This document shows, in pieces, positions 45,191 through 54,674 of a DNA stretch of 64,000 nt. A program made the position numbers and the translations under genes. The stretch is taken from NCBI GenBank assembly GCA_963844635.1, contig CAWJPD010000003.1:1302001-1366000 (forward strand), read 5' to 3'. The notes below the pieces were generated by a model that saw only the letters and a list, made by a program, of their open reading frames with translations, did no database searches and had not been told where the DNA came from. Within the stretch, counting starts at the first letter, position 1; the number at the start of each line of letters is the position of its first letter. This stretch comes from JAJPKK01 sp963844635. GTDB lineage: Bacteria > Pseudomonadota > Alphaproteobacteria > Rhizobiales > Xanthobacteraceae.

Positions 45191-45283
45191 ATCGCGTCAA
45201 TGATGGCATTGACGAAGCGAGCATAAAGTTCGGCGCGTATCCTGGCGGTCGGCGCCTATCCTGGGGATCGACGCGGACCCGCC

Positions 45284-47148
45284 TTATCCGACCACGCGGA
45301 GCGGGGCCACTTTGACGGCGTCAAGGTTCTTTGCGATCGCGCCGGCGATGAAGCGCGCCGTGATCGGCGTGCCGTCATAATGCAGGATCGGAACGAGCCG
45401 CACCGGGTCGATGCCGCATTCGTTGATGATCAATGAGCGCAACTGCGCGTCGCGATTCTGCTCGACGAGAAAGACGAAATCGTGCTCGGCGATGAAGTCG
45501 GGCACATCCTGATGGAACGGAAATGCGCGCACGCGCAGCGTGTCGAGCCGGTTGCCGCGCGCTTCGAGCATCCCGATCGCCTCATCCATCGCCGGTGCGG
45601 TCGATCCGTAATAAATGACGCCGTAACGTGTCGCCTTGTCGGCGCGGCGCAGAATGGGGCGGGGCACCAGCGTCTTGGCCGTCTCGAACTTGCGCAGCAG
45701 GCGCTGCATGTTGTCGACGTAGGCGTCGCCATCCTCGGTGTACCGGGCATAGCGATCGCGCGATGTCCCGCGGGTGAAATAAGAGCCGCGCGTCGGATGC
45801 GTGCCGGGCAGCGTGCGGAACGGGATGCCGTCGCCGTCGACATCGAGATAGCGGCCGAAGTCGCGTCCGGCATCGAGGTCGACCGCGGTCATCAGCTTGC
45901 CGCGGTCGTATTTGCGACGATCGTCCCAGGCGAGCGGCGCCGTCAGGTGCTGGTTCATCCCGATCTCGAGATCGAGCAGCACGAACACCGGCGTCTGCAG
46001 CCGTTCGGCAAGGTCGAATGAGAGGGCGCCGAACTCGAAGGTTTCGCCCGGGTTTTCCGGGAACAGCACCACGTGCTTGGTGTCGCCATGCGAGGCGTAG
46101 GCAGTGTTGAACACATCGGACTGCTGGGTGCGCGTCGGCATGCCAGTTGACGGGCCGGCGCGCTGGACATCGAAAATCACCGTCGGAATCTCGGCAAAAT
46201 AGGCGAGTCCGCAGAACTCCTGCATCAGGGAGATACCGGGGCCTGAGGTTGCCGTGAAGGCGCGCGCCCCATTCCAGCCGGCACCGACCACGATGCCGAT
46301 CGAGGCGATCTCATCCTCGCCCTGGATGATGGCGTAGCGCGCCTTGCCGGTGGCAGGATCGCGGCGCAGCTTGGCGCAGTAGTTCGTGAAAGCGTCGGCG
46401 AGTGACGACGACGGCGTGAGCGGGTACCAGGCGCAGACTGTGGCGCCGCCATAGACCGCTCCCAGAGCGGCGGCCGAGTTGCCATCCAGAAAGATGCGAT
46501 CGCCGACCTTGTCGGCGCGCTTGACCCGCAGCCCGCAGACACGATCGAGGCCGGGACGCGCCTCCATATTGAGGAGCACCCAATCGCGGCCGAGGTGGAG
46601 GGCATGGCAGATTCGCCCCGATGAGCTTTTCTTTGCCCTTGAACTGGTCGGAGAACAGCGCCTCGATCACTTCGATCTCGATGTCGAGGAGGGCCGCGAG
46701 CGCCCCAAGATAAATAATGTTCTTGAACAGCTGGCGCTGGCGCGGGTCGGTATATTCGCGGTTGCAGATCGCGGTGAGCGGCACCCCAAGCACGACGATG
46801 TCGGAGCGGAATTTCGTCTCCGGCATCGGTTTGGTCGAATTCGTAGAACAGGTATCCACCCGGCTCGATCGACGCGACATCCTTGTCCCAGGTCTGCGGG
46901 TTCATCGCGACCATGAGGTCGACCCCGCCGCGGGCGCCGAGATGCCCGTCTTCGCAGATGCGGACTTCAAACCACGTCGGCAGGCCCTGGATGTTGGAGG
47001 GGAAAATGTTGCGCGAGGAGACCGGCACTCCCATCCGCAACACCGCGCGGGCAAACAGTTCGTTGGCGCTCGCCGAGCCTGAGCCGTTGACGTTCGCAAA
47101 ACGGACGACGAAATCGTTTACGCCGCTGATCGGGCTTCGTGCTGGCAT
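45284..47148 (-). pseudogene. 2-oxoacid:ferredoxin oxidoreductase, fused gamma-alpha subunit, two apparent frameshifts
   Basis: Catalytic subunit of a 2-oxoacid (2-oxoglutarate or pyruvate) ferredoxin oxidoreductase. The gamma domain is at the N-terminus (FVVRFANVNGSGSASANELF ... ARGGVDLMVAMNPQTWDKDV), continues in a second frame from about 46836 (KPMPETKFRSDIVVLGVPL ... KNIIYLGALAALLDIEIEVI), and a third from about 46608 (RVKRADKVGDRIFLDGNSAA ... YPLTPSSSLADAFTNY, QGEDEIASIGIVVGAGWNGA, ATSGPGISLMQEF). The alpha domain is complete to the stop. It overlaps the GltD-like gene by 31 nt. The beta subunit, which binds ThDP and an Fe-S cluster, would be expected next but the following gene is on the other strand and unrelated. 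Confidence 0.88.
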
Positions 47149-48920
47149 TTGGTTCCCGCGAGAGTCATGTCGATCAGGTATTTCTTCATGTCCCAAGCAC
47201 CGGTGGGGCAACGCTCGGCGCACAGGCCGCAGTGCAGGCACACGTCCTCATCCTTGGCCATGATACGGCCGGTCTTCAATCCATTCGCGACATAGATGTC
47301 CTGCGACAGATTGGGTGCGGGCGCCTGCAAATGCCGGCGCAAATCCTGCTCCGGAGCATTTTCCGTGAAGGTGATGCAGTCCATCGGGCAGATGTCCACG
47401 CAGGCGTCGCACTCGATGCACAGCGAAGGGGTGAATACCGTCTGGATATCGCAGTTGAGGCAGCGTTCGGCCTCCTTGAACGCAAGCGGGACGTCAAAGC
47501 CGAGCTCGACCTCGGCCTTGATATCGGCAAGGGCGATCACCTTGTCGCGCAGCGGCACGCGCAGGCGCTTGTCGGGCGAAATCTCGTTGTCGTAGCTCCA
47601 CTCGTGGATGCCCATCTTCTGACTGACGACCTCGACCGCCGGCAACGGGCGCAGCTCGATGTCTTCGCCATTGAGCATCATGTCGATCGACACGGCGGCC
47701 TCGTGGCCGTGGGCGACGGCCCAGATGATGTTCTTCGGTCCGAATGCGGCGTCGCCGCCGAAAAACACTTTCGGATGCGTCGAGCGCATCGTCTTGGGAT
47801 CGACCTTGGGCATGTCCCAGCGGTCGAATTCGAGACCGACGTCGCGCTCGATCCATGGGAACGAGTTTTCCTGGCCGACCGCGACGAGTACGTCATCGCA
47901 CGGGATGTGGTGATCGGCTTCGCCGGCAGGAACGAGCGTGCGGCGGCCCTTGGCGTCGTATTGCGCCGTGACCTTCTCGAAGGTGACGCCAGTCAGACGG
48001 CCGTTGTCATGCGTGAATTGCTTCGGCACCAGGAAATTCAGGATCGGGATGCCTTCGTGCATGGCATCTTCTTTTTCCCAGGGCGACGCCTTCATCTCCT
48101 CGAAGCCGGAGCGGACGACAACCGTCACCTCCTCGCCGCCCAGTCGTCGCGAAGAGCGGCAGCAGTCCATCGCCGTGTTGCCGCCGCCCAGCACGATGAC
48201 ACGCCGGCCGATCTTGTTGATATGGCCGAACGAGACGCTGGACAGCCAGTCGATACCGATATGGATATTGGCGGCAGCCTCGTTGCGGCCGGGGACGTCA
48301 AGATCGCGCCCGCGCGGCGCGCCGGAGCCGACGAAAATCGCGTCCCAATCCTCGGCGAGCAGGGCCTTGAGGCTATCGATGCGGCGGCCCGGACGAAACT
48401 CGAGTCCAAGGTCGAGGATGTAGCCGCATTCCTCGTCGATCACCAATTCAGGCAGCCGGAAGCGGGGAATCTGTGTCCGGATCATCCCGCCTGCCTGGGG
48501 GTCCTGGTCGAACACGACACAATGATAGCCCAACGGGGCGAGATCGCGCGCGACCGTCAGCGAGGCTGGTCCGGCGCCGACCAGGGCGATGCGGCGGCCG
48601 TTCTTCTGCGATGCCTTTCGCGGCAAGCGTGCGCGGATGTCGTCCTTGAAGTCCGCGGCGACACGCTTGAGGCGGCAGATCGCAACCGGCTCCTTTTCGA
48701 CGCGACCGCGCCGGCAGGCCGGCTCGCAGGGCCGATCGCAGGTTCTGCCTAGCACGCCGGGGAAGACGTTCGATTTCCAATTGACCATGTAGGCGTCCGA
48801 ATAGCGGCCCGCGGCGATCAATCGAATGTATTCGGGAACCGGGGTGTGGGCGGGGCAGGCCCATTGGCAGTCGACGACCTTGTGGAAGTAATCGGGCGCC
48901 GCAATGTTAGTCGGGTCCAT
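47118..48920 (-). CDS. GltD-like FAD/NAD(P) oxidoreductase with C-terminal 2x[4Fe-4S] domain
   Basis: The 600-residue flavoprotein moves electrons between NAD(P)H and ferredoxin-like centres. The N-terminus has a GltD-type cluster region (GRTCDRPCEPACRRGR), then the FAD site IALVGAGPASLTVARDLA, a pyridine-nucleotide site VIVLGGGNTAMDCCRSSRRL, the late FAD motif PKVFFGGDAAFGPKNII, and two ferredoxin motifs, CIECDACVDICP and CLHCGLCAERCP, near residues 490 and 570. This architecture is typical of the electron-exchange partner of 2-oxoacid:ferredoxin oxidoreductases in alphaproteobacteria. It is intact and overlaps the gamma-alpha gene by 31 nt. Confidence 0.92.
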   Translation of the reverse strand: MDPTNIAAPDYFHKVVDCQWACPAHTPVPEYIRLIAAGRYSDAYMVNWKSNVFPGVLGRTCDRPCEPACRRGRVEKEPVAICRLKRVAADFKDDIRARLPRKASQKNGRRIALVGAGPASLTVARDLAPLGYHCVVFDQDPQAGGMIRTQIPRFRLPELVIDEECGYILDLGLEFRPGRRIDSLKALLAEDWDAIFVGSGAPRGRDLDVPGRNEAAANIHIGIDWLSSVSFGHINKIGRRVIVLGGGNTAMDCCRSSRRLGGEEVTVVVRSGFEEMKASPWEKEDAMHEGIPILNFLVPKQFTHDNGRLTGVTFEKVTAQYDAKGRRTLVPAGEADHHIPCDDVLVAVGQENSFPWIERDVGLEFDRWDMPKVDPKTMRSTHPKVFFGGDAAFGPKNIIWAVAHGHEAAVSIDMMLNGEDIELRPLPAVEVVSQKMGIHEWSYDNEISPDKRLRVPLRDKVIALADIKAEVELGFDVPLAFKEAERCLNCDIQTVFTPSLCIECDACVDICPMDCITFTENAPEQDLRRHLQAPAPNLSQDIYVANGLKTGRIMAKDEDVCLHCGLCAERCPTGAWDMKKYLIDMTLAGTKCQHEARSAA

Positions 48921-49271
48921 ACGTGCCTCGTTGTCGCGGCGGCTGGCGCTCGCCCATTATCGTCGAAGGGCGTTGCTGGATCGCGCCAACATTCCTTTCA
49001 TATTAGCGGTCCAGTGCCTAATTTCCACCGTTCGAGGTGCAGACCAAAACGAAAGCGGCGTGCGTGCGACGATGTGGCCGACGGCCCGAGTTCGTGGCGA
49101 ATGCGTCTCGGCTCTCCGACGCGCCAGATCGCATCCTGTTCTCCCCCCGGGCGAAAAGCATCCTGGGGCGCCGGGATAGACCCTTTGGACCCCGAATGCC
49201 AGCATGCCGCCCCGTAAATTTTTGTTAATATTCTAACCAGGCATGGTAAACGCGGGCCCGCGTGGGATGCG
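48921..49271. other. Gap upstream of the GltD-like gene
   Basis: No supported gene on either strand. The promoter of the oxidoreductase operon presumably lies at 48930-49050. Confidence 0.4.
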
Positions 49272-49356
49272 TTAAGCTTGAATTGCTTCCCGCTCGATCG
49301 CCTTTGATTTTGCATATGATCTTATCCGAAAAGTCTGCAACTTCTCGTGGTCATGC
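49272..49356 (-). repeat. Dispersed repeat, family A (minus orientation)
   Basis: Reading the minus strand, AGTTGCAGACTTTTCGGATA and GATCATATGCAAAATCAA precede GATCGAGCGGGAAGCAATTC. It abuts the stop of the DapA-like gene, as the copy at 20125 abuts a stop. Confidence 0.75.
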
Positions 49357-49357
49357 G

Positions 49358-50312
49358 CTACGCCGCGCGCGACGACTGCGCGGGCAGCAGGCCGGCCATC
49401 ACCAGGGCTGCACCGATGCGCTCCACTTCGCCGGCGCTTAGCTTGATCAGCGGCGGCCGCACATTGGCACGAGGCAAGCGGCCGAGCAGCACCAGCGCCT
49501 CTTTCATTCGATTGTGCATGTCGATGAAGGGATCTGCGTAGAACGCGCGTGCAAGCGGATAGATGCGGTCGTTTGTCGCTTTCGCGCCGGCAAGATCGTT
49601 TGCCGCAATCGCATGAAAGAGTTGCGCCTGAAGGTCGGCAATAACGCTTCCCGCTCCCGACAACAGGCCCTTGCAGCCGAGCACCAGGGACGCGAACAGC
49701 CATGACGAGTGCGTGCTCAGAACGTTCACCGGCCGTGGCAGGCTTTGCAGGGTGCAAATTTGCCATTCATGAAGTTGCACGTTGTTGGTCCAATCTTTGA
49801 TCGCACGGATCTGCGGCACCGCTTCTACCAGCTTCAGTAGGGTCTCCGGTGGATACCCCTGTCCGCTTGCAAGCGGGTACTGGAATGCGATGATCGGCAG
49901 GTCGGTCGCATCGGCGATGCGGCGGAAATGGGCAATCGCCATGTCCGCCGTCTGGCCGAGCGTGAAGGGGCCGGGAGGGAAGACCAGCAGCGCCGAAGCG
50001 CCGCCCGCGGTCGCCGCGCGTGCGATGCGCGCCGCTTCCAGACTGCCGTCCGACCAGAATTCCGTGCACGATAGGCAGCCGGTCTCCAACCTCCTCCGCC
50101 GCGATTTCGATGACGCGGCGCTGCTCGTCGGCGGTGCAGGAGCCAACCTCGGTCGAGTGCGCGTTCACGGTGATCGCGGCCAGCCCCGGAACCCCGGCGA
50201 CTTGGCGCAAGTGGCTGCGGAAATTGCACTCGTCGATCGCAAGATCGTCGTCGAAGGGCAGCAGGACAGCTGGAATCACGCCAGCGGGTATGAACGGGGG
50301 CAGTCGTGGCAT
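49358..50312 (-). pseudogene. Dihydrodipicolinate synthase/N-acetylneuraminate lyase family aldolase, one apparent frameshift
   Basis: TIM-barrel class I aldolase of the DapA superfamily. The first frame gives GVIPAVLLPFDDDLAIDE, VNAHSTEVGSCTADEQRRVI and RLPIVHGI; near 50060 the frame changes and continues WSDGSLEAARIARAA, FQYPLASGQGYPPETLLKL, QIRAIKDWTNN (Schiff-base lysine) and ANDRIYPL-like helices to the end. The HSTEVGS segment replaces the GTTGE of true DapA, so lysine synthesis is unlikely; a sugar-acid or hydroxyproline-type aldolase is more plausible. Repaired length is about 317 residues. The gene is alone, with divergent small-protein gene upstream. Confidence 0.85.
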
Positions 50313-50715
50313 GAAAACCCTCTTGCGGTCCGGCGCGACCTGGCACGCAGTGCCAGCCGAGGCATGCCACGGCAGGGCGGTTCTGTCACCGGCTGGCGTT
50401 CATCGAAAACACGATGGTCCGGTCGCCGGAGCATTTCGGGCGGTCCCGTTCTGTTGCGGTAGGCGCACCAGCTGAAACGACCGCTTCCTACCCCTTCCAG
50501 GGTGGACAAGCGCCATGCTTCATGGCCTAAAACGCCACCGCCTTGCCTCGCGCGTCACATTTTCCTGCTTTCTCTGAAGCGGCATCATGGTAGAGCAGAC
50601 CTGCGGGATGGAATCAGCGCGAGTGAGCAACCGGAAGCGCCAGTTCGCCCCGGCACGCTGGAAAGCATCACAAGATCGCGCTGTGAATAGCGCCTAATGG
50701 ATGGAGGGACTATCG
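50313..50715. other. Divergent intergenic region
   Basis: Lies between the aldolase (minus) and a small secreted protein (plus). No supported gene; likely carries both promoters. Confidence 0.4.
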
Positions 50716-51000
50716 ATGATTCGTCTTGGCGTTGCGCGCCGTCATATCCCGACGATCGGTGCATCCGCTTTGTTGCTTGCCGTCCTATCTGCGCCGCTGA
50801 TCACTTCGGCGGCGGCGCAGAGTCCGGAAGTCCGGCAGGCGTGCACAAATGATGCTTTCAGGCTGTGCAACAGTTCCATTCCCGATGTCAATCGCACCAA
50901 GGCGTGCCTGTTCCACTACCGGCGCGCCCTGAGCCCGATCTGCCGCGCCGCGTTCACGACGGGCGGGGGGAGGGCACGGACGAAACGTCATCGGCATTGA
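50716..51000 (+). CDS. Small secreted Cys-containing protein
   Basis: The 94-residue product has a signal peptide (IRLGVARRHIPTIGASALLL ... cleavage near AAAQS) and a short mature part with VRQACTNDAFRLCNSSIPDV, TKACLFHYRRALSPICRAAF: four cysteines in a C-x7-C...C-x11-C layout and a basic tail. Proteins of this layout are frequent in Bradyrhizobium-type genomes and have no known function. The ATG at 50716 lies five codons inside the open frame; ATGGAGGGACTATCG provides the ribosome site. A GC-rich hairpin follows the stop. Confidence 0.72.
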   Translation: MIRLGVARRHIPTIGASALLLAVLSAPLITSAAAQSPEVRQACTNDAFRLCNSSIPDVNRTKACLFHYRRALSPICRAAFTTGGGRARTKRHRH

Positions 51001-51013
51001 CTTAGGCTGAATG

Positions 51014-51058
51014 AGACCCGCTGCGCGCGGCGCCCTGTGCCTCGCGGAGCGGGTTTCG
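51014..51058 (+). terminator. Hairpin after the small secreted protein gene
   Basis: GAGACCCGCT and AGCGGGTTTC can pair around a GC-rich centre, followed by GTCTTGT. The T content is low, so it may be an attenuator-like or weak terminator. Confidence 0.45.
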
Positions 51059-51113
51059 TCTTGTGCGGGGGTAGCCGCGTTCTGCAGCATTGAAACCGGT
51101 AAAGGAGAAAGCG

Positions 51114-51665
51114 ATGAGTCCCCGCAAGATCGGCGTCGTGGTCGGCAGCATCAGGCGCAACTCGATCAACCGCAAACTGGCGCGCGCGGTGATCAAGCTG
51201 ATGCCGGCGGATTTCGAATGCGAAATGCTCCGCATTGACGACCTGCCGGTCTACAATCAAGACCTCGATCCGACGCCGCCGGAACCGGTGGTGCGGCTCA
51301 AGGGCGAGATCGCGGCAGCCAATGCGATCCTGTTCGTCACGCCCGAGCACAACCGCTCGGTGCCAACCGCGCTGAAGAACGCCCTCGACTGGGCCTCGCG
51401 TCCCTACGGCAAGAGTGCTTGGGCCGGGAAGCCGGCAGCGGTCATCGGCGCCTCACCCGGGCAAATCAGCACTGCGGTTGCCCAGCAGCACCTGCGCATG
51501 AGCCTCGCCTACCTCGACATGCCGATGCTGGGACAGCCCGAAGTGTTCATCCGCTTCACACCCGGCCTCTTCGATGACGACGGCAATATCGCAAACGACG
51601 ACACGCGCAAATTCCTACAAAACTTCGCCGACCGTTTCGCGGCGTGGGTGACCAAATTGAGCTGA
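51114..51665 (+). CDS. NADPH-dependent FMN reductase / quinone reductase family
   Basis: Flavodoxin-fold reductase of 183 residues. It has the FMN phosphate loop GVVVGSIRRNSINRKLA, the flavin-side LFVTPEHNRSVPTALKNALD and RPYGKSAWAGKPAAVIGASP, all typical of the ChrR/YieF/ArsH-like NAD(P)H:quinone or FMN reductases. The ATG at 51114 follows AAAGGAGAAAGCG. It acts in the cytoplasm, probably in two-electron reduction of quinones, chromate or flavins. It is followed by a family B repeat. Confidence 0.92.
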   Translation: MSPRKIGVVVGSIRRNSINRKLARAVIKLMPADFECEMLRIDDLPVYNQDLDPTPPEPVVRLKGEIAAANAILFVTPEHNRSVPTALKNALDWASRPYGKSAWAGKPAAVIGASPGQISTAVAQQHLRMSLAYLDMPMLGQPEVFIRFTPGLFDDDGNIANDDTRKFLQNFADRFAAWVTKLS

Positions 51666-51775
51666 CTTGTTTCGTAGAGCCTGTGAATCCTTTGGCTTTT
51701 GCTATTTTCGACATGATTCAAATCAAGCACTTGCAACTTCTGGAAATGCCGAGACCGCGAAAGATTCTAGAACTC

Positions 51776-51939
51776 GCAGGGTGGGCAAAATCGCGCGCCG
51801 TCGTCCTTCCAATAGCTTGACCCTCATTCGATTTTGCCCACGCGGTCCGATATTTCTTTATAGCTCCGACAGCATGGGCAACGCGCCTGCATGTTGCGCG
51901 AGTGGCACGGCTCTGGTAGGCGCGTTGCCCACCCTACGT
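51776..51939. repeat. Dispersed repeat, family B
   Basis: CGCAGGGTGGGCAAAATCGC at the start, GATTTTGCCCACGCGGTCCG and GACAGCATGGGCAACGCGCC inside, and GCGTTGCCCACCCTACGTG at the end. Structure matches the copies at 26.3-26.8 kb. Confidence 0.8.
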
Positions 51940-51956
51940 GCTGGCGACAAAAATAA

Positions 51957-53237
51957 CTACCGCCCCGACCCGACGAGCGCGAGCGAGATCGCCGGCACGT
52001 AGCTGATCACCATCAGCGTCGCAAAGTTGATGAGTACGAACGGCAAGACGCCGCGGTAGATCACTGTCAGCGGCTGGCTGAAGATCGCCTGCGAGGCAAA
52101 CAGGTTGAGGCCGAAGGGCGGCGTATACATGCCGATCGATAGGTTGACCGCCATGATAATACCGAAGTGGATGGGGCTCACTCCCGCGGCTTCGACCATT
52201 GGCAACAGCAGCGGCGTCAGGATCATGATGGCGGCCGGAGGTTCGAGGAAGCTTCCCACCATCAGCAGGCCGAGATTGATCATCAGCAGGGTCTGCCACA
52301 GCGACAGGTGCGCGGCGTTGATGGTCTCGACAATGCTTTGCGGAATGCCGCTGGTGGTCAGCAGCCACGAATAGATGCCGGCCGCCGTCACGATGATCAG
52401 GATCTGCGAGATCAGGAATACGGCGTCGACCGTGATCCGCCACAGGTCGCGCCACCCGATGTCGCGATAGATGAACATGGTGACGACGATCGAATAGACG
52501 GCTGCGACCCCGGCGGCCTCGGTCGGAGTGAAAATGCCGCCATAAATGCCACCAAAGATGACGATCGGGGTACCCAGTGCCCAGCCGGCTTCCTTGGTCG
52601 CGGCCCAGATGCGAGCCCAAGAGGCCTTCTCGCCCACCGCCACTTTGCGCGTCCGCGAGTACAGGATGACATAGGCGGCGTCGACGAGCCCGATCAGCAG
52701 GCTTGGCAGGATGCCGGCGGTGAACAGCGTGATCGCCGATTGTTGCGCCGACATGCTGTAGAGGATCATCGCGATCGAGGGCGGAATGACGACTGCGATG
52801 GCGCCCGAGGACGCGATCAGGCTCACCGTGAAGCGGTCGCCGTAGCCGCCGCTTTTCAGCGCGGGGTAGACGAGACGGCCAACCGCGGCGACGGTGCCCA
52901 CGGCCGTATGCGACATGGCGCCGAACAGCTCAGATGACACGATCGTCGTCATCGGCAGCGATCCGCGCGCGCTGCCTGTCAGCGCCGTCACCCAGACGAT
53001 GACGCGGCGCGCGATTCCGCCCTGGCCCATGATCTCGCCTGCCAGGATAAAAAAGGGAATTGCCAGCAGCGGAAAATTATCCAGGCTGCCGAACATGTTC
53101 GTCTGGATCACGGTGAGGTTCACGTCGGCCACGAAGGTCGCGGCGACCAGCGAAGTGAGCAGCAGGATGAGATAGATCGGAAAGCCGATGCAAAGCAGCA
53201 GCACCGGCAGCACGAAATATACGAAGGTCGCTAACAC
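51957..53237 (-). CDS. TRAP transporter large permease (DctM type)
   Basis: The twelve-helix ion-coupled subunit of a tripartite TRAP transporter for organic acids or similar solutes. The 426-residue product has the DctM signatures PLLAIPFFILAGEIMGQGGI, GAMSHTAVGTVAAVG, LIASSGAIAVVIPPSIAMIL, IYGGIFTPTEAAGVAAVYSI and FLEPPAAIMILTPLLLPMV, then GMYTPPFGLNLF. The GTG at 53237 is used because it overlaps the DctQ stop by 7 nt; the frame is open upstream only through the DctQ gene. The periplasmic DctP component is not adjacent. Confidence 0.93.
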   Translation of the reverse strand: MLATFVYFVLPVLLLCIGFPIYLILLLTSLVAATFVADVNLTVIQTNMFGSLDNFPLLAIPFFILAGEIMGQGGIARRVIVWVTALTGSARGSLPMTTIVSSELFGAMSHTAVGTVAAVGRLVYPALKSGGYGDRFTVSLIASSGAIAVVIPPSIAMILYSMSAQQSAITLFTAGILPSLLIGLVDAAYVILYSRTRKVAVGEKASWARIWAATKEAGWALGTPIVIFGGIYGGIFTPTEAAGVAAVYSIVVTMFIYRDIGWRDLWRITVDAVFLISQILIIVTAAGIYSWLLTTSGIPQSIVETINAAHLSLWQTLLMINLGLLMVGSFLEPPAAIMILTPLLLPMVEAAGVSPIHFGIIMAVNLSIGMYTPPFGLNLFASQAIFSQPLTVIYRGVLPFVLINFATLMVISYVPAISLALVGSGR

Positions 53238-53725
53238 GAGCGGCCGGCCCGAAACGTTTCGACGAGGCGCGCTGCCACCAGGAAGGCATTGAGGCCGAGC
53301 CCGATCGGCACCAGCGCTTGCGGAATGTAGAGCGGGATTTCCGCGGCCTGGCTGCGTTGGTCGAATTCGGCGAGCATTTCGATCGCCGGCCATCCGACCG
53401 CGATCAGGATGATGCAGACCGCGATCATTGCGAGGTCGGCGGCAATTTCCAGAGTGCGGCGCAGTGTCGGCGGAAGGATGTGCAGGATCACGTCCATTCG
53501 CAGCTGCCGGCCGCGCCAGCCGACCACGGCATTGCCAAGAAATACCATGCCGACGAGGAGGAATAGCATCACCTCCTCGGCGGACGCGATCGGCCTCAAA
53601 AAAACATAGCGGCCAACGATATTGGCAAAATTCAGCGCGACCGCGATCAGCACGAGCACGGCCGTGAGGGCCTGAACGCTGGTCACCAGGAGCCGCACCA
53701 GGGCGGAGGGATGAAACCACGCCAT
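53231..53725 (-). CDS. TRAP transporter small permease (DctQ type)
   Basis: Four-helix membrane subunit, 164 residues. Helices are visible at ALTAVLVLIAVALNFANIVG, ASAEEVMLFLLVGMVFLG (with the conserved glutamates), LEIAADLAMIAVCIILIAVG and YIPQALVPIGLGLNAFLVAA; RGRQLRMDVI is the typical loop. It precedes and overlaps the DctM gene. Upstream (53726-54008) there is no DctP gene, so the binding protein must be elsewhere or lost. Confidence 0.9.
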   Translation of the reverse strand: MAWFHPSALVRLLVTSVQALTAVLVLIAVALNFANIVGRYVFLRPIASAEEVMLFLLVGMVFLGNAVVGWRGRQLRMDVILHILPPTLRRTLEIAADLAMIAVCIILIAVGWPAIEMLAEFDQRSQAAEIPLYIPQALVPIGLGLNAFLVAARLVETFRAGRSC

Positions 53726-54014
53726 AACGGAGACGGCCCCAGAGAATCGCTACATCAGGTTGCGGTGCCGTGTCCTCGATCATTCCGGTGATCCTCTGTT
53801 TTGCAAGCTGCCGGACTGGTATTTACCATAGGGACTGACCGGTCGGATTGGGCTGGTGGCAAGCGGGGCTGACGTGTTAAGAACATAAAGAGAACATCGT
53901 TGCCCCATTTTGGACCTGAAGGAGAGACTAAGGACCTGTGGATGGCGTCATTTGCACCTGCGACAGACAATCCAACCTTCGTCACTATAGGTCTTCTGTG
54001 ATGGAGGAGTGGGA

Positions 54015-54674
54015 ATGCTTGACAGAATGACCTTTTTCAATCCCGCTGTTGCGGACGGCCGCCCGCCCACGAAGGTGGAGAGGGAAGTGGATGCGTATTT
54101 CTCAGCCGATGTAGAAACGGATGGTCCAATTCCGGGTCCATTTTCAATTTTGTCTTTTGCAATGGTGTATGCGGGTTCCTTTGATGGCAAACGCTTCGAG
54201 CGGCCGACGAGCTACCAAAAGATATTTTACCGGGAACTAAGACCAATTTCTGAGACTTTTCAAGAGGAAGCCTTACGCGTTAACGGACTAGACCGAGCTC
54301 GGCTTTTGACCGAGGGAGAGCCGCCCGAAAAAGCGATGCGCGACGTCTGCGATTGGGTTAAGGAGAATTCAAAAAATGCGAAGCCCGTTCTAGTGGCTTA
54401 TCCTCTATGTTTTGATTGGACTTGGCTTTACTGGTATTTTGTCAGATTTTGTCCGGGCGGCTCGCCATTTGGCTATTCTCGATGCTTCGACCTAAAGACA
54501 GCCCATGCAATAAAGGCAAGAATCCCAATTTCAGAGGCAGGCCGTTCAAAACTAGATTATTCGCTGCGTCCCAAGCATCAACATACCCATCATGCGTTAG
54601 ACGATGCCGTCGCGCAGGCCGAAATATTTGCCAACCTTTTCGAATGGGGGGGCATACGTGAACCAGCTGACTGA
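54015..54674 (+). CDS. DEDDh 3'-5' exonuclease-like protein in AT-richer accessory DNA
   Basis: The 219-residue product has the DnaQ/RNase T-type fold. Motif I is YFSADVETDGP with Asp32 and Glu34; motif II is probably VLVAYPLCFDWTWLYWYF with its Asp; motif III is HHALDDAVAQAEIF with His192 and Asp197, the DEDDh signature. EALRVNGLDRARL is also typical of DnaQ-like enzymes. It has no polymerase domain or zinc finger. ATG 54015 follows GGAGGAGTGGGA. The gene overlaps the next one by 17 nt, so the two are translated together. Codon use is clearly AT-richer than neighbours on either side, a sign of transfer. Substrate (RNA or DNA) is not determinable. Confidence 0.82.
   Translation: MLDRMTFFNPAVADGRPPTKVEREVDAYFSADVETDGPIPGPFSILSFAMVYAGSFDGKRFERPTSYQKIFYRELRPISETFQEEALRVNGLDRARLLTEGEPPEKAMRDVCDWVKENSKNAKPVLVAYPLCFDWTWLYWYFVRFCPGGSPFGYSRCFDLKTAHAIKARIPISEAGRSKLDYSLRPKHQHTHHALDDAVAQAEIFANLFEWGGIREPAD

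Noticed and set aside
47139..48752. A 537-codon plus-strand frame
   Set aside because: Antisense to the intact GltD-like gene; the composition is that of a shadow frame.
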